Below, piece after piece: positions 9,235 to 15,404 of a DNA stretch of 29,999 nucleotides; the first letter of the stretch is position 1, and the number at the start of each line of letters is the position of its first letter. The position numbers and the translations under genes were made by a program. Source of the DNA: a virus; the IMG/VR virus record IMGVR_UViG_3300046028_001977, positions 1 to 29,999 of that record; one strand, given 5' to 3'. Below the pieces are notes generated by a model. The model ran no database searches. It was not told the origin of the DNA and worked only from the letters and a program-made list of their open reading frames with translations.

Positions 9235-9773
9235 TGTATAAGAACATTTTTATTGGAGTAGTAATATTTTTGTTACTACTTTTTTTGTTTAGCAAAAGCA
9301 CCTATATTGGTAATACTATAACCATTACTAAGGTTGATACTATCTATAGTAAGCAGGAAATAGTAAAGTATAAGAAGGGAAAAGATATACAATTTACTAT
9401 CATTGATTCTGTACCATATCCTGTACATATCCCTGTGCATGATACTATTCAGATTATATCTGATTATAGCCGTATATATGCGTATAATGACACAATAAAT
9501 ATGGATTCAAGCCGTTTTATTATTAATGATACTATTAGTCAGAACAGAATAATAGGCAGGAAATTTAATGCATCTATTGCCGAAAAGACAATAACAATCA
9601 ACAATACCAAGATAATTCAGCCTAAGAATGCTATATATGTTGGGGGTGATTTGACAAGTTATAATGGCAGATTAGAACCCAATATAGGAATAGGATTCAA
9701 AATGCCATCAGGTTTATTTATGGCTAAGTATGGTACATTAGGTTATTCAATAGGATATTATAAAAAGCTATGA
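9234..9773 (+). CDS. Membrane-anchored periplasmic protein, spanin-like candidate
   Basis: 179 residues. An N-terminal membrane helix (IFIGVVIFLLLLFLF) is followed by a periplasmic body with many Thr/Ile beta strands and a short helical part (FNASIAEKTITI). The final ~45 residues (GGDLTSYNGRLEPNIGIGF...YGTLGYSIGYY) are alternating Gly and aromatic residues ending in a C-terminal hydrophobic/aromatic pattern, like outer-membrane beta strands. It sits between holin candidates and the endolysin, where Bacteroidota phages often code an Rz-like protein (DUF6808 type, from memory). It may link inner and outer membranes at lysis. Several CG dinucleotides occur here, unlike in neighbouring genes. Confidence 0.5.
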   Translation: MYKNIFIGVVIFLLLLFLFSKSTYIGNTITITKVDTIYSKQEIVKYKKGKDIQFTIIDSVPYPVHIPVHDTIQIISDYSRIYAYNDTINMDSSRFIINDTISQNRIIGRKFNASIAEKTITINNTKIIQPKNAIYVGGDLTSYNGRLEPNIGIGFKMPSGLFMAKYGTLGYSIGYYKKL

Positions 9774-9958
9774 AACAATTCTTTACAGAAGAAAATGGTA
9801 GGTTATCAATGAAAAGGCTTTGTGGCTTTTTCTGTACTTTATCATTATGTATTAAGCTATTAGGCACACCTACAGAAGCATTAGTTTATTCAGTAGCAAC
9901 ATTAGGTGCAGCTTGTTTAGGGTTAACTGCTGCTGAAAAAATATGGAAAAAAGACTAA
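9770..9958 (+). CDS. Holin-like protein
   Basis: 62 residues starting 4 bases inside the previous gene (ATGA overlap). After a polar start (FFTEENGRLSMKRL) come two hydrophobic helices (GFFCTLSLCIKLLG and ALVYSVATLGAACLGLTAA) and a charged end (EKIWKKD). The NGRLS-x-x-R-L-C-G pattern followed by two helices is familiar from holin-like genes next to endolysins in Bacteroidota phages. The endolysin starts one base after its stop. It would make the inner-membrane lesion that triggers lysis. Confidence 0.65.
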   Translation: MKQFFTEENGRLSMKRLCGFFCTLSLCIKLLGTPTEALVYSVATLGAACLGLTAAEKIWKKD

Positions 9959-9959
9959 T

Positions 9960-10466
9960 ATGAAAGACCAAGTAACTTTAGACAGAATTAATCTATTGCA
10001 CCCAAAACTTCGTGATGAAGTAGTTAAGATGTATGATGAAATAGTAGCTGCCTTAACAGGGTCAGCTATTTGCCGTTTTGCATATACCCTAAGAACCTTT
10101 GCTGAACAGGATGCATTATATGCACAGGGCAGAACTAAGGGGGGTCTTAAAGTTACTAATGCTAAAGGTGGGCAGTCATATCATAATTATGGATTAGCTA
10201 TTGACATAGTATTGTTGGTTGATAAAGATAAGAATGGCACATATGAAAGTGCATCATGGGATATTAAGACAGACTTTGATGGTGATGGCAAAGCAGATTG
10301 GATGGAAATAGTAACCATCTTTAAAAGATATGGGTTTGAATGGGGTGGTGATTGGAAATTTAATGATGCACCACATTTCCAAAAGACTTTTGGTAAGACC
10401 ATTAATGAATTAGCTGAACTTCATAAAAATGATAAAGTTGATAAAAATGGGTTTGTCTTAATATAA
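9960..10466 (+). CDS. Endolysin, M15-family L-Ala-D-Glu peptidase
   Basis: 168 residues with the M15_4/VanY-like fold: SYHNYGLAIDIVL gives zinc ligands His75 and Asp82, and DAPHFQ gives His139 with the likely catalytic acid Asp136. The family cleaves the peptide stems of peptidoglycan; in the lysis region this is the endolysin. Between the two zinc motifs is D105-F-D107-G-D109-G-K-A-D113-W-M-E116, which fits an EF-hand calcium loop at positions 1, 3, 5, 9 and 12; D88-K-D90-K-N92-G is a weaker second one. Phage T5 endolysin, also M15, is known to be calcium regulated. The C-terminal ~25 residues may be a small extension. No signal peptide, so export depends on a holin. Confidence 0.9.
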   Translation: MKDQVTLDRINLLHPKLRDEVVKMYDEIVAALTGSAICRFAYTLRTFAEQDALYAQGRTKGGLKVTNAKGGQSYHNYGLAIDIVLLVDKDKNGTYESASWDIKTDFDGDGKADWMEIVTIFKRYGFEWGGDWKFNDAPHFQKTFGKTINELAELHKNDKVDKNGFVLI

Positions 10467-10471
10467 AAAAT

Positions 10472-11206
10472 ATGCTAAAAACCAAAAGAAGAAGATTATT
10501 CTTTGACATTGAAACAAGCCCTAACATTGGCTTATTTTGGGAAGCAGGATACAAAAAAAATATTGATGTTTCAAACATTATACAAGAAAGGGCTATAATC
10601 TGTATATGTTATAAATGGGAAGATGAAAAAGAAGTTTACTACCTGACATGGGATAGTAAGCAGAATGATAAAAGGATGCTGCAGCAGTTCATTGAAGTAG
10701 CTAATGTAGCTAATGAATTGGTAGGGCACAATGGTGACAAGTTTGATTTGGCATGGATTCGTACAAGGTGTTTATTTCATGGAATAGAAATGTTCCCTGA
10801 TTATGTAACCATTGACACATTAAAGATTGCAAGGCAGAAGTTTAGGTTTAATTCAAATAGGCTGAACTATATAGCAGATTTCTTAGGCATAGGTACAAAG
10901 ATTAAAACTGAATATAGTTTATGGAAAGACATTCTATTGCATAAGGATAAGGTAGCAATGGGTAAGATGATTAAGTATTGCCAAAAAGATGTGGTACTAC
11001 TTGAAAAAGTTTATAAGGCATTAAGTGGGCACATAAAGTCTAAAACACATTATGGTGTAATATTTGGTGGTGACAGGGGTACATGTCCTGAATGTGGGTC
11101 AGATGATTTAACAAGAAATAATAAGGTAGTAACTGCTACAGGATTGACAAGGATTCAATATAAATGCAAGACCTGTCATAAATATCATTCTAAAACTGAT
11201 AAGTGA
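10472..11206 (+). CDS. DnaQ-like 3'-5' exonuclease with C-terminal zinc ribbon
   Basis: 244 residues. Exo motif I is D12-I-E14 (FFDIETSP), motif II is in H86-N87-x4-D92 (GHNGDKFDLAW) and motif III is Y169-x3-D173 (YCQKDVVLLE), the full set of acidic residues for a DEDDy exonuclease of the RNase H-like type related to the exonuclease domain of family B polymerases. A C-terminal zinc ribbon, C205-PE-C208 and C232-KT-C235, probably contacts nucleic acid. It starts 5 bases after the endolysin, away from the replication genes, so it may serve DNA degradation or repair rather than replication. The catalytic class is clear. Confidence 0.8.
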   Translation: MLKTKRRRLFFDIETSPNIGLFWEAGYKKNIDVSNIIQERAIICICYKWEDEKEVYYLTWDSKQNDKRMLQQFIEVANVANELVGHNGDKFDLAWIRTRCLFHGIEMFPDYVTIDTLKIARQKFRFNSNRLNYIADFLGIGTKIKTEYSLWKDILLHKDKVAMGKMIKYCQKDVVLLEKVYKALSGHIKSKTHYGVIFGGDRGTCPECGSDDLTRNNKVVTATGLTRIQYKCKTCHKYHSKTDK

Positions 11207-11409
11207 TGAGCAAACTTTTGTATTCAATTATTGATGATTTATTGTTTAGAGAAGAAAAGGGTAGAATAGAATATGGCACTACAATGGACAGGACTGACCT
11301 GACTGAATTAGAATGGATGCAACATGCTTATGAAGAAGCATTAGACTTAGCAATTTATTTAAAAAAGATTATAAAACTTAAAAAAGATGAAGATGCCAAA
11401 AGGGTTTAA
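11203..11409 (+). CDS. Small MazG-like / nucleotide-pyrophosphohydrolase-like helical protein
   Basis: 68 residues, all helical, with EKGRIEYG followed by WMQHAYEEALDLAIYLKK. The EExxD in a helix pattern is that of all-alpha NTP pyrophosphohydrolases (MazG-like), which are common in phages, but the protein is shorter than typical family members and may be only a dimer-forming relative. It overlaps the exonuclease stop by 4 bases (ATGA) and the next gene by 23 bases. Confidence 0.45.
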   Translation: MMSKLLYSIIDDLLFREEKGRIEYGTTMDRTDLTELEWMQHAYEEALDLAIYLKKIIKLKKDEDAKRV

Positions 11410-11575
11410 CAAGTGGTCAGCAGTAGAACAGGAATCATGGTTAGTGAAAAGATTGCAGGAATACTATGCAGTTGAAACACAAATATCAAGAATGTTGGCA
11501 TCTATTAGGGGTGGTCAAAGATTGCAGGTATCTGAAATTGAAAGACCTGATGAACTATTGTTAAAAGCAGTATAA
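11387..11575 (+). CDS. Small phage protein, unknown
   Basis: 62 residues (56 if the second ATG at 11393 is used). It overlaps the MazG-like gene and its stop overlaps the start of the zincin gene by one base (TAATG). It begins MPKGFNKWSAVEQESWLVKRL, suggesting an amphipathic helix with Trp, and is charged and helical throughout. No recognised family; probably a small soluble helper protein of its operon neighbours. Confidence 0.55.
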   Translation: MKMPKGFNKWSAVEQESWLVKRLQEYYAVETQISRMLASIRGGQRLQVSEIERPDELLLKAV

Positions 11576-11994
11576 TGAAAATAGCCATTATAACCTTATT
11601 TTTGGCAGTTATTTCAATTTTGGCATATCCATACACAAAACAGGATAAGTTTGAAATTCAAGGCACTTCTGTTGATTTAAGTGTTACCATATTGGTTACA
11701 GAAGATACTGCAAAAGCAGCAGCATATGTAAGGGCTAATTTAGATACTACTGCAAAGGGGTCAGATTTTGATTGCAGGGGGGTTACATTTCCAACACAGG
11801 ATGGTAAGCCAATTATTATTTGGCTGCCTAATTTAGAAGATAAAGGGGTTATAAGTCATGAACTATTTCATGCAACTATAAGCAAGATGCAATGGGCAGG
11901 TATATCATTGACAGATGATACAGAAGAAATATATGCCTATGAACTTCAATACTTAACTAATCAATTTAATAATCATGTCAGAAGGTCTAATTAG
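11575..11994 (+). CDS. Membrane or exported zincin-like metallopeptidase
   Basis: 139 residues. The first ~18 residues (IAIITLFLAVISILAY) are a signal anchor or signal peptide. The zinc motif is H95-E96-L-F-H99 (HELFH), and TEEIYAYELQYL begins 17 residues later, with Glu117 or Glu118 as a likely third ligand in the gluzincin manner. The fold before it (SVTILVTED..., VTFPTQDGKPIIIWLP) reads as the beta sheet that precedes such a helix. It is thus likely an active peptidase facing the periplasm, though substrates cannot be inferred. It overlaps the SPFH gene by 20 bases. Confidence 0.65.
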   Translation: MKIAIITLFLAVISILAYPYTKQDKFEIQGTSVDLSVTILVTEDTAKAAAYVRANLDTTAKGSDFDCRGVTFPTQDGKPIIIWLPNLEDKGVISHELFHATISKMQWAGISLTDDTEEIYAYELQYLTNQFNNHVRRSN

Positions 11995-12496
11995 AATTTT
12001 TGAATGGATAGCTGAAATTTGGCGTGATTACCTAAGCCCTGTATTAGTTCTAAGATGTTATGAAGGTGGGGTGCTACTTAGATTAGGCACATACAGAAAG
12101 AATTTAAAAGAAGGGATTAATTTTAAAATTCCATTAATAGATGAAGTTCATTTTGTTATTACAACAATAGATACTTTTCATATAAGCCCTGTGGATATTA
12201 CCACATTAGATAATAAACAGGTTTCAGTTGAACCTATTATTAAGTTTGATATTATAGACCCTAAGAAATACCTTGTTGATGTTAATGAAGCAGCAGGTAA
12301 CATACATGACATTGCAAGGGGGGTTATTGCAGATTACCTTACAGATTGTACATGGGATGAAATAAAGAAGAAAAGTACCCTGACTGCCATTAAGAATGCC
12401 CTTAAAAAAGAATGTGATGACATGGGCATTAATATTTATAAAGTGTATTTTGGTAGGATTGTTACCACAAAAATGTACACTATCTTTAAAGACTAA
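11975..12496 (+). CDS. Minimal SPFH (band 7 / stomatin-like) protein
   Basis: 173 residues. After an amphipathic N-terminal section (IFEWIAEIWRDYLSPVLVL) comes the SPFH start pattern (EGGVLLRLGTYRKNLKEGINFKIPLIDEV), then TTLDNKQVSVEPIIKFDI, the conserved central strands, and the helix IARGVIADYLTDCTWDEIKKK typical of prohibitin and HflC type domains. Bacterial HflK/HflC and stomatins are ~300 residues; this one lacks the long coiled-coil tail. SPFH proteins form rings on membranes and usually partner a membrane protease; the upstream overlapping zincin gene is a candidate partner. The family call is strong, the role inferred. Confidence 0.75.
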   Translation: MSEGLIRIFEWIAEIWRDYLSPVLVLRCYEGGVLLRLGTYRKNLKEGINFKIPLIDEVHFVITTIDTFHISPVDITTLDNKQVSVEPIIKFDIIDPKKYLVDVNEAAGNIHDIARGVIADYLTDCTWDEIKKKSTLTAIKNALKKECDDMGINIYKVYFGRIVTTKMYTIFKD

Positions 12497-12501
12497 CTAA
12501 G

Positions 12502-12534
12502 TTTTTTAGTAATTGTTGCTAATGTTTTTAGCAA
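12502..12534 (+). terminator. Weak hairpin after the SPFH gene
   Basis: TTGCTAA (12516-12522) pairs with TTAGCAA (12528-12534) around a 5-base loop, preceded by six T at 12502-12507. There is no T run after the stem, so it is a weak terminator at best. It lies directly before the operator-like repeats and may belong to that regulatory region. Confidence 0.3.
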
Positions 12535-12537
12535 TTA

Positions 12538-12567
12538 CCATTCATCAGTTTTATTTGCCGTTCATGT
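12538..12567 (+). promoter_or_regulatory. Pair of operator-like direct repeats (copy A)
   Basis: CCATTCATCA (12538-12547) and CCGTTCATGT (12558-12567) are direct repeats with a 20-base period, about two helical turns. The same arrangement with the shared spacer end TATTTG recurs at 22594-22623. The repeats contain a CG, rare in this genome. They lie 6 bases upstream of the promoter -33 element, where an activator or repressor would bind. Confidence 0.65.
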
Positions 12568-12573
12568 ATTTTA

Positions 12574-12605
12574 TTTGGATATGTTGTGTGTATCCTGTAT
12601 ATTTG
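12574..12605 (+). promoter_or_regulatory. Bacteroidota-type promoter for the replication module
   Basis: TTTG at 12574-12577 and TATATTTG at 12598-12605 are 20 bases apart, matching the Bacteroidota consensus TTTG / TAnnTTTG. The spacer (ATGT, TATCCTG) is also shared with the promoter at 22651. Transcription would start near 12611 and run ~60 bases of A-rich leader, containing AACAAACAAACAGG, to the gene at 12672. Confidence 0.7.
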
Positions 12606-12671
12606 TTGTATAGTTCTTTGATATATTAACAAACAAACAGGTGAGGCACACCATAAACTGCACAAACAATT

Positions 12672-12974
12672 ATGATAAATCCATTTATCAAAACACAGAT
12701 TAAAAGTATCATGAAGCAATTACCAAAACAATTGCCTTATGACCACCCTGATTATTTTACAACATTTGAACTAATGATTTACACAAACAATGAAATTAAT
12801 GAATGGGATTTAGATGACTTTGACCATTTTAAAGATTTAAGAAGTTTAGACAAAGTTGTAAAAAAGATTATTAAAGACTATGGTAAAAGATTAAATCACA
12901 TTGATTTTAAATGGTCAGAAGAAGAAGGGGATTTTGACCAAATGACAATTTACATTAGAGATGTAAATAAATAA
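12672..12974 (+). CDS. First gene of the early block, unknown function
   Basis: 100 residues, first gene after the strong promoter. The protein is acidic in the middle (NEINEWDLDDFDHFKDLRSLD), probably alpha/beta, with a final strand (FDQMTIYIRDVNK). No membrane segment or known motif. First early genes of phages are often host take-over or anti-defence proteins, but there is no direct evidence here. Confidence 0.7.
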   Translation: MINPFIKTQIKSIMKQLPKQLPYDHPDYFTTFELMIYTNNEINEWDLDDFDHFKDLRSLDKVVKKIIKDYGKRLNHIDFKWSEEEGDFDQMTIYIRDVNK

Positions 12975-12986
12975 AAACAAATAGGG

Positions 12987-13005
12987 ATGCGACTATTCAA
13001 CGCAT
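12987..13005 (+). other. Short CG-containing hairpin before the 13032 gene
   Basis: ATGCG (12987-12991) pairs with CGCAT (13001-13005) around a 9-base loop and is followed by ATTTTATT. The two CG steps stand out in this CG-poor sequence. It may attenuate transcription or affect translation of the gene starting at 13032. Confidence 0.35.
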
Positions 13006-13031
13006 ATTTTATTCATCTTAATAATACAACT

Positions 13032-13304
13032 ATGAGAACAGAAATTTATTCCTATGAACAATTATGTCAAATGTATGGTAAGCATATTATTGACCCATTA
13101 GAAACTTATGAGTATTGGCAATTACAGACTACAGGACAGATTTTATTTCAAGGCACACCTTATGACCTGCATGATTGGTTAGCTATTACCAAGAAGAAAG
13201 CAACACCATTTGCAGGGTATGACTATGAAGATGATGCATTTACATTTGGGCAATGGATGCAGCATCAGGCTGAAATGGAATATAACAAAATGATTGAAAT
13301 TTAA
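13032..13304 (+). CDS. Phage protein, unknown function
   Basis: 90 residues from the ATG at 13032, which has the start context ACAACTATG seen before other genes here (13326, 23088). A longer form from 12987 (105 residues) is possible, but its start codon lies inside a hairpin. The protein has an aromatic-rich N-terminal half (IYSYEQLCQMYG, YEYWQL) and an acidic, helical end (DYEDDAFTFGQWMQHQAEMEY). No family recognised. Confidence 0.65.
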   Translation: MRTEIYSYEQLCQMYGKHIIDPLETYEYWQLQTTGQILFQGTPYDLHDWLAITKKKATPFAGYDYEDDAFTFGQWMQHQAEMEYNKMIEI

Positions 13305-13325
13305 TATCTTTATAAAAACTACAAC

Positions 13326-13955
13326 ATGAAAAACCTACTACAAGCACTTGTTAAATTTAACAATGAAGTGCTACCAATTATTAAGGGTGCAAACAATCCC
13401 TTTTTTAAATCTAAGTTTGCTGACTTAGCAACTATTCAGCAGACTATTAAGCAACCATTATGTAAAAATGGTTTAGTTATAACACAAGCAAACATATGGA
13501 CTGATAGTCAATTGTTTGTTGAAACAAGAATATGGCATAGTGAATCAGGTGAAAACATAGCTTCAGTATTCCCTGTTATTGTAAACAAACAGGCAGCACA
13601 GGATTATGGTTCTGCAGTATCTTATGCAAAAAGATATTCACTAAGTGGGCTAATGAATTTAATCATTCAGGATGAAGATGATGATGGTGAAAAAGCACAG
13701 GGCAGAAATAACCCTGCACCATTACCTATTAATCTTAATGAAGATAAGAAATTGTATCTTATAACATTACTTGAAAAGACTGCCTATGATGATGATACTA
13801 AAGATAAGTTAGCTATGAAGATTGAAGCAATGAATACACCTGCACAATTTAAGAAGGCTGAAGCTAATTTGTTAGCTAATCAAATTGAAGATAGGAATAG
13901 GATAGCAATGGGCTTAAACTATAATCAATCAGACATTAAAAAAACACTTAAATAA
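13326..13955 (+). CDS. erf: ERF-family single-strand annealing recombinase
   Basis: 209 residues. The ERF pattern is clear: NNPFFKSKFADLATIQQTI near the start, CKNGLVITQ (residues 46-54), ETRIWHSESGE, then GSAVSYAKRY (95-104) and DEDDDG (116-121). ERF proteins anneal complementary single strands in phage recombination and genome circularisation. The C-terminal ~70 residues are helical and probably used for partner binding. It overlaps the next gene by one base (TAATG). A small SSB-like protein and a nuclease in the same block would supply the rest of a recombination system. The symbol is used as a family name. Confidence 0.88.
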   Translation: MKNLLQALVKFNNEVLPIIKGANNPFFKSKFADLATIQQTIKQPLCKNGLVITQANIWTDSQLFVETRIWHSESGENIASVFPVIVNKQAAQDYGSAVSYAKRYSLSGLMNLIIQDEDDDGEKAQGRNNPAPLPINLNEDKKLYLITLLEKTAYDDDTKDKLAMKIEAMNTPAQFKKAEANLLANQIEDRNRIAMGLNYNQSDIKKTLK

Positions 13956-14350
13956 TGAGGGAATATACTTTTGAATTTCTTACTGACAAGGCTGAAAAAA
14001 TGTTGGATTACTTAGCAAAGCCATTACCTAAAAATGATACTGCTGACTTTCATGATTCATTAATTTCAAGATTAGATAACCTAAGTATTGCCATGACACA
14101 ATCAGGTGAATATAGAACTGCTGCTGAATACAAAATAGATTGTGTAATTGATTTAGAAATAGGTAATAAGATTGAAGAAATCATGGATGGTAAGTTAGCT
14201 ACAAGCACTATTAATATGTGGGTTAAAAGCAAAGCAAGGGATTGGACAAGGCTTAGGAATGCATTTGACAGAATCAATGCATCTTCAGTACATCAGATTG
14301 ATGCTATCAGAAGTATCCTTTCATGGGAAAAAGCTAAAATACAATTATAA
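13955..14350 (+). CDS. Helical protein next to ERF, unknown
   Basis: 131 residues, nearly all helical, no membrane segment: long helices around FEFLTDKAEKMLDYL, DFHDSLISRLDNL, EYRTAAEYKIDCVIDLEIG and IDAIRSILSWEKAK. It shares its start with the ERF stop, so the two are translationally coupled. This suggests a recombination or replication accessory role, but no family is recognised. Confidence 0.7.
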   Translation: MREYTFEFLTDKAEKMLDYLAKPLPKNDTADFHDSLISRLDNLSIAMTQSGEYRTAAEYKIDCVIDLEIGNKIEEIMDGKLATSTINMWVKSKARDWTRLRNAFDRINASSVHQIDAIRSILSWEKAKIQL

Positions 14351-14351
14351 T

Positions 14352-14552
14352 ATGGAAAACATGTGGGGTATAAAAATTAGCAGGATTTCAATTCCTGAAG
14401 AAAAACTAACCTTTAATGAATGGGTTAGGCAATTCAATGTTTCAAGTTTCTATGAAGATAGGACTGAAATACTTAGCAAGTCATGTATTAATAATCAATA
14501 CAATTTTTCAAAATTAAAACAAAAAAATGAGTCAAAAACTACAGGTGCTTAA
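14352..14552 (+). CDS. Small phage protein, unknown
   Basis: 66 residues from the ATG at 14352, one base after the previous stop; a start at 14259 would overlap that gene by 92 bases and is rejected. Key stretch: FNEWVRQFNVSSFYEDRTEIL, likely a helix pair as in small DNA-binding or adaptor proteins. It overlaps the next gene by 26 bases. No family recognised. Confidence 0.6.
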   Translation: MENMWGIKISRISIPEEKLTFNEWVRQFNVSSFYEDRTEILSKSCINNQYNFSKLKQKNESKTTGA

Positions 14553-14733
14553 TCACCTTAAAAAAGAAACCCTAACACCATTAGTGGCATTAAGAAAGTA
14601 TGGTACACTTAGATTAGCAGCTATTGTATTTAACCTTAGAAGTGAAGGTTATAGAATTGAAACTAATAGTATCAATGTAGGTACAAAGAAAAAACCTAAG
14701 TATGTAGCTAATTATAAATTAATAAAACTTTAA
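14527..14733 (+). CDS. Small helix-turn-helix protein
   Basis: 68 residues with a compact winged-helix layout: KLQVLNHLKKETLTPLVAL, then RKYGTLRLAAIVFNLRSEGY as recognition part, then a wing (ETNSINVGTKKKPKYVANYKL). This is the HTH_39-like pattern (from memory) common in phage replication blocks. It could bind DNA or serve as a transcription regulator; target unknown. Next gene starts 2 bases after its stop. Confidence 0.65.
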   Translation: MSQKLQVLNHLKKETLTPLVALRKYGTLRLAAIVFNLRSEGYRIETNSINVGTKKKPKYVANYKLIKL

Positions 14734-14735
14734 TC

Positions 14736-14957
14736 ATGTCAGAAGAAAAAAAGAAATATGGTGCTTGGAAAAAAGAAACATCTAAAGGTGAAGTAATTAA
14801 CTTTTCTATTGAAGGCAAAAGATATTCAATGTGGGTTAATACATATAAAAAAGAATCAAGGCATCCTGATTATCAAATATTTGAAGATACATATGTGATG
14901 CCACCAAAAGAAGTACAAACCAATAACCAAGAATCTGCAGAAGATTTACCATTTTAA
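14736..14957 (+). CDS. Small SSB-like protein with acidic C-terminal tip
   Basis: 73 residues. A likely short beta barrel (YGAWKKETSKGEVINFSI, KRYSMWVNTY, HPDYQIFEDTYV) is followed by a Gln/Asn-rich linker and ends in SAEDLPF. SSB proteins end in a very similar acidic tip (DDLPF/DDIPF) that recruits replication and repair proteins. Together with the ERF and DnaA-like genes, a single-strand binding role is plausible, but the domain is far shorter than the ~110-residue OB fold of normal SSB. No search done. Confidence 0.45.
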   Translation: MSEEKKKYGAWKKETSKGEVINFSIEGKRYSMWVNTYKKESRHPDYQIFEDTYVMPPKEVQTNNQESAEDLPF

Positions 14958-14959
14958 TT

Positions 14960-15397
14960 ATGATTTCAACTACTAAACAAGAATTAATAAATACATATTC
15001 TTCTATAAGAAAAGGGTTTTCAGACCTACACAATATAATGAAAAAAGAAAATTTAATTGATGATGACTTTTTTAATGTTCAATATCCAAAAATTGCAACA
15101 CCTGAAAAAATAGTAGAATTAGTTAATGATTTCTTTGATGCTGATTTAAGGGCTAAGAATAGAAAGAAAACTACTATTTATGCAAGACAAGCAGCAGCAT
15201 ATATTTTAAGAAAATACACCCATTTGTCATTACAGGAAATAGCATTTAATGTAGGACTTACAGACCATACAAGTGCTATATATCATGTCAGAAAATGTCA
15301 GGATATTATGGATACAGAAGAATGGTTTAGGGATAAAGTTTATTATATTATTGCTGAAATAGAAGAATATTTAGTACATTTGAGGTCTAAAGATTAA
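14960..15397 (+). CDS. DnaA domain IV-like DNA-binding protein
   Basis: 145 residues. Residues ~70-120 match DnaA domain IV: TTIYARQAAAYILRKYT, HLSLQEIAFNVGL and the signature T101-D102-H103-T104 followed by IYHVRKCQ, the region that reads DnaA boxes. There is no AAA+ ATPase, so it can bind DNA but not form the DnaA initiation filament alone. The N-terminal ~65 residues are a helical unknown domain. It lies right before the RNA leader and the replication initiator gene, so it may act at the origin or as a regulator there. Confidence 0.78.
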   Translation: MISTTKQELINTYSSIRKGFSDLHNIMKKENLIDDDFFNVQYPKIATPEKIVELVNDFFDADLRAKNRKKTTIYARQAAAYILRKYTHLSLQEIAFNVGLTDHTSAIYHVRKCQDIMDTEEWFRDKVYYIIAEIEEYLVHLRSKD

Positions 15398-15404
15398 TAT
15401 TAAT

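Noticed and set aside
12987-13304. Longer start (12987) for the gene I place at 13032
   Set aside because: Its ATG is the first arm of a small hairpin, while the ATG at 13032 has the ACAACTATG context used elsewhere. Not excluded.
14259-14351. Upstream start for the 14352 gene
   Set aside because: It would overlap the preceding gene by 92 bases with no support; an ATG follows right after that stop.
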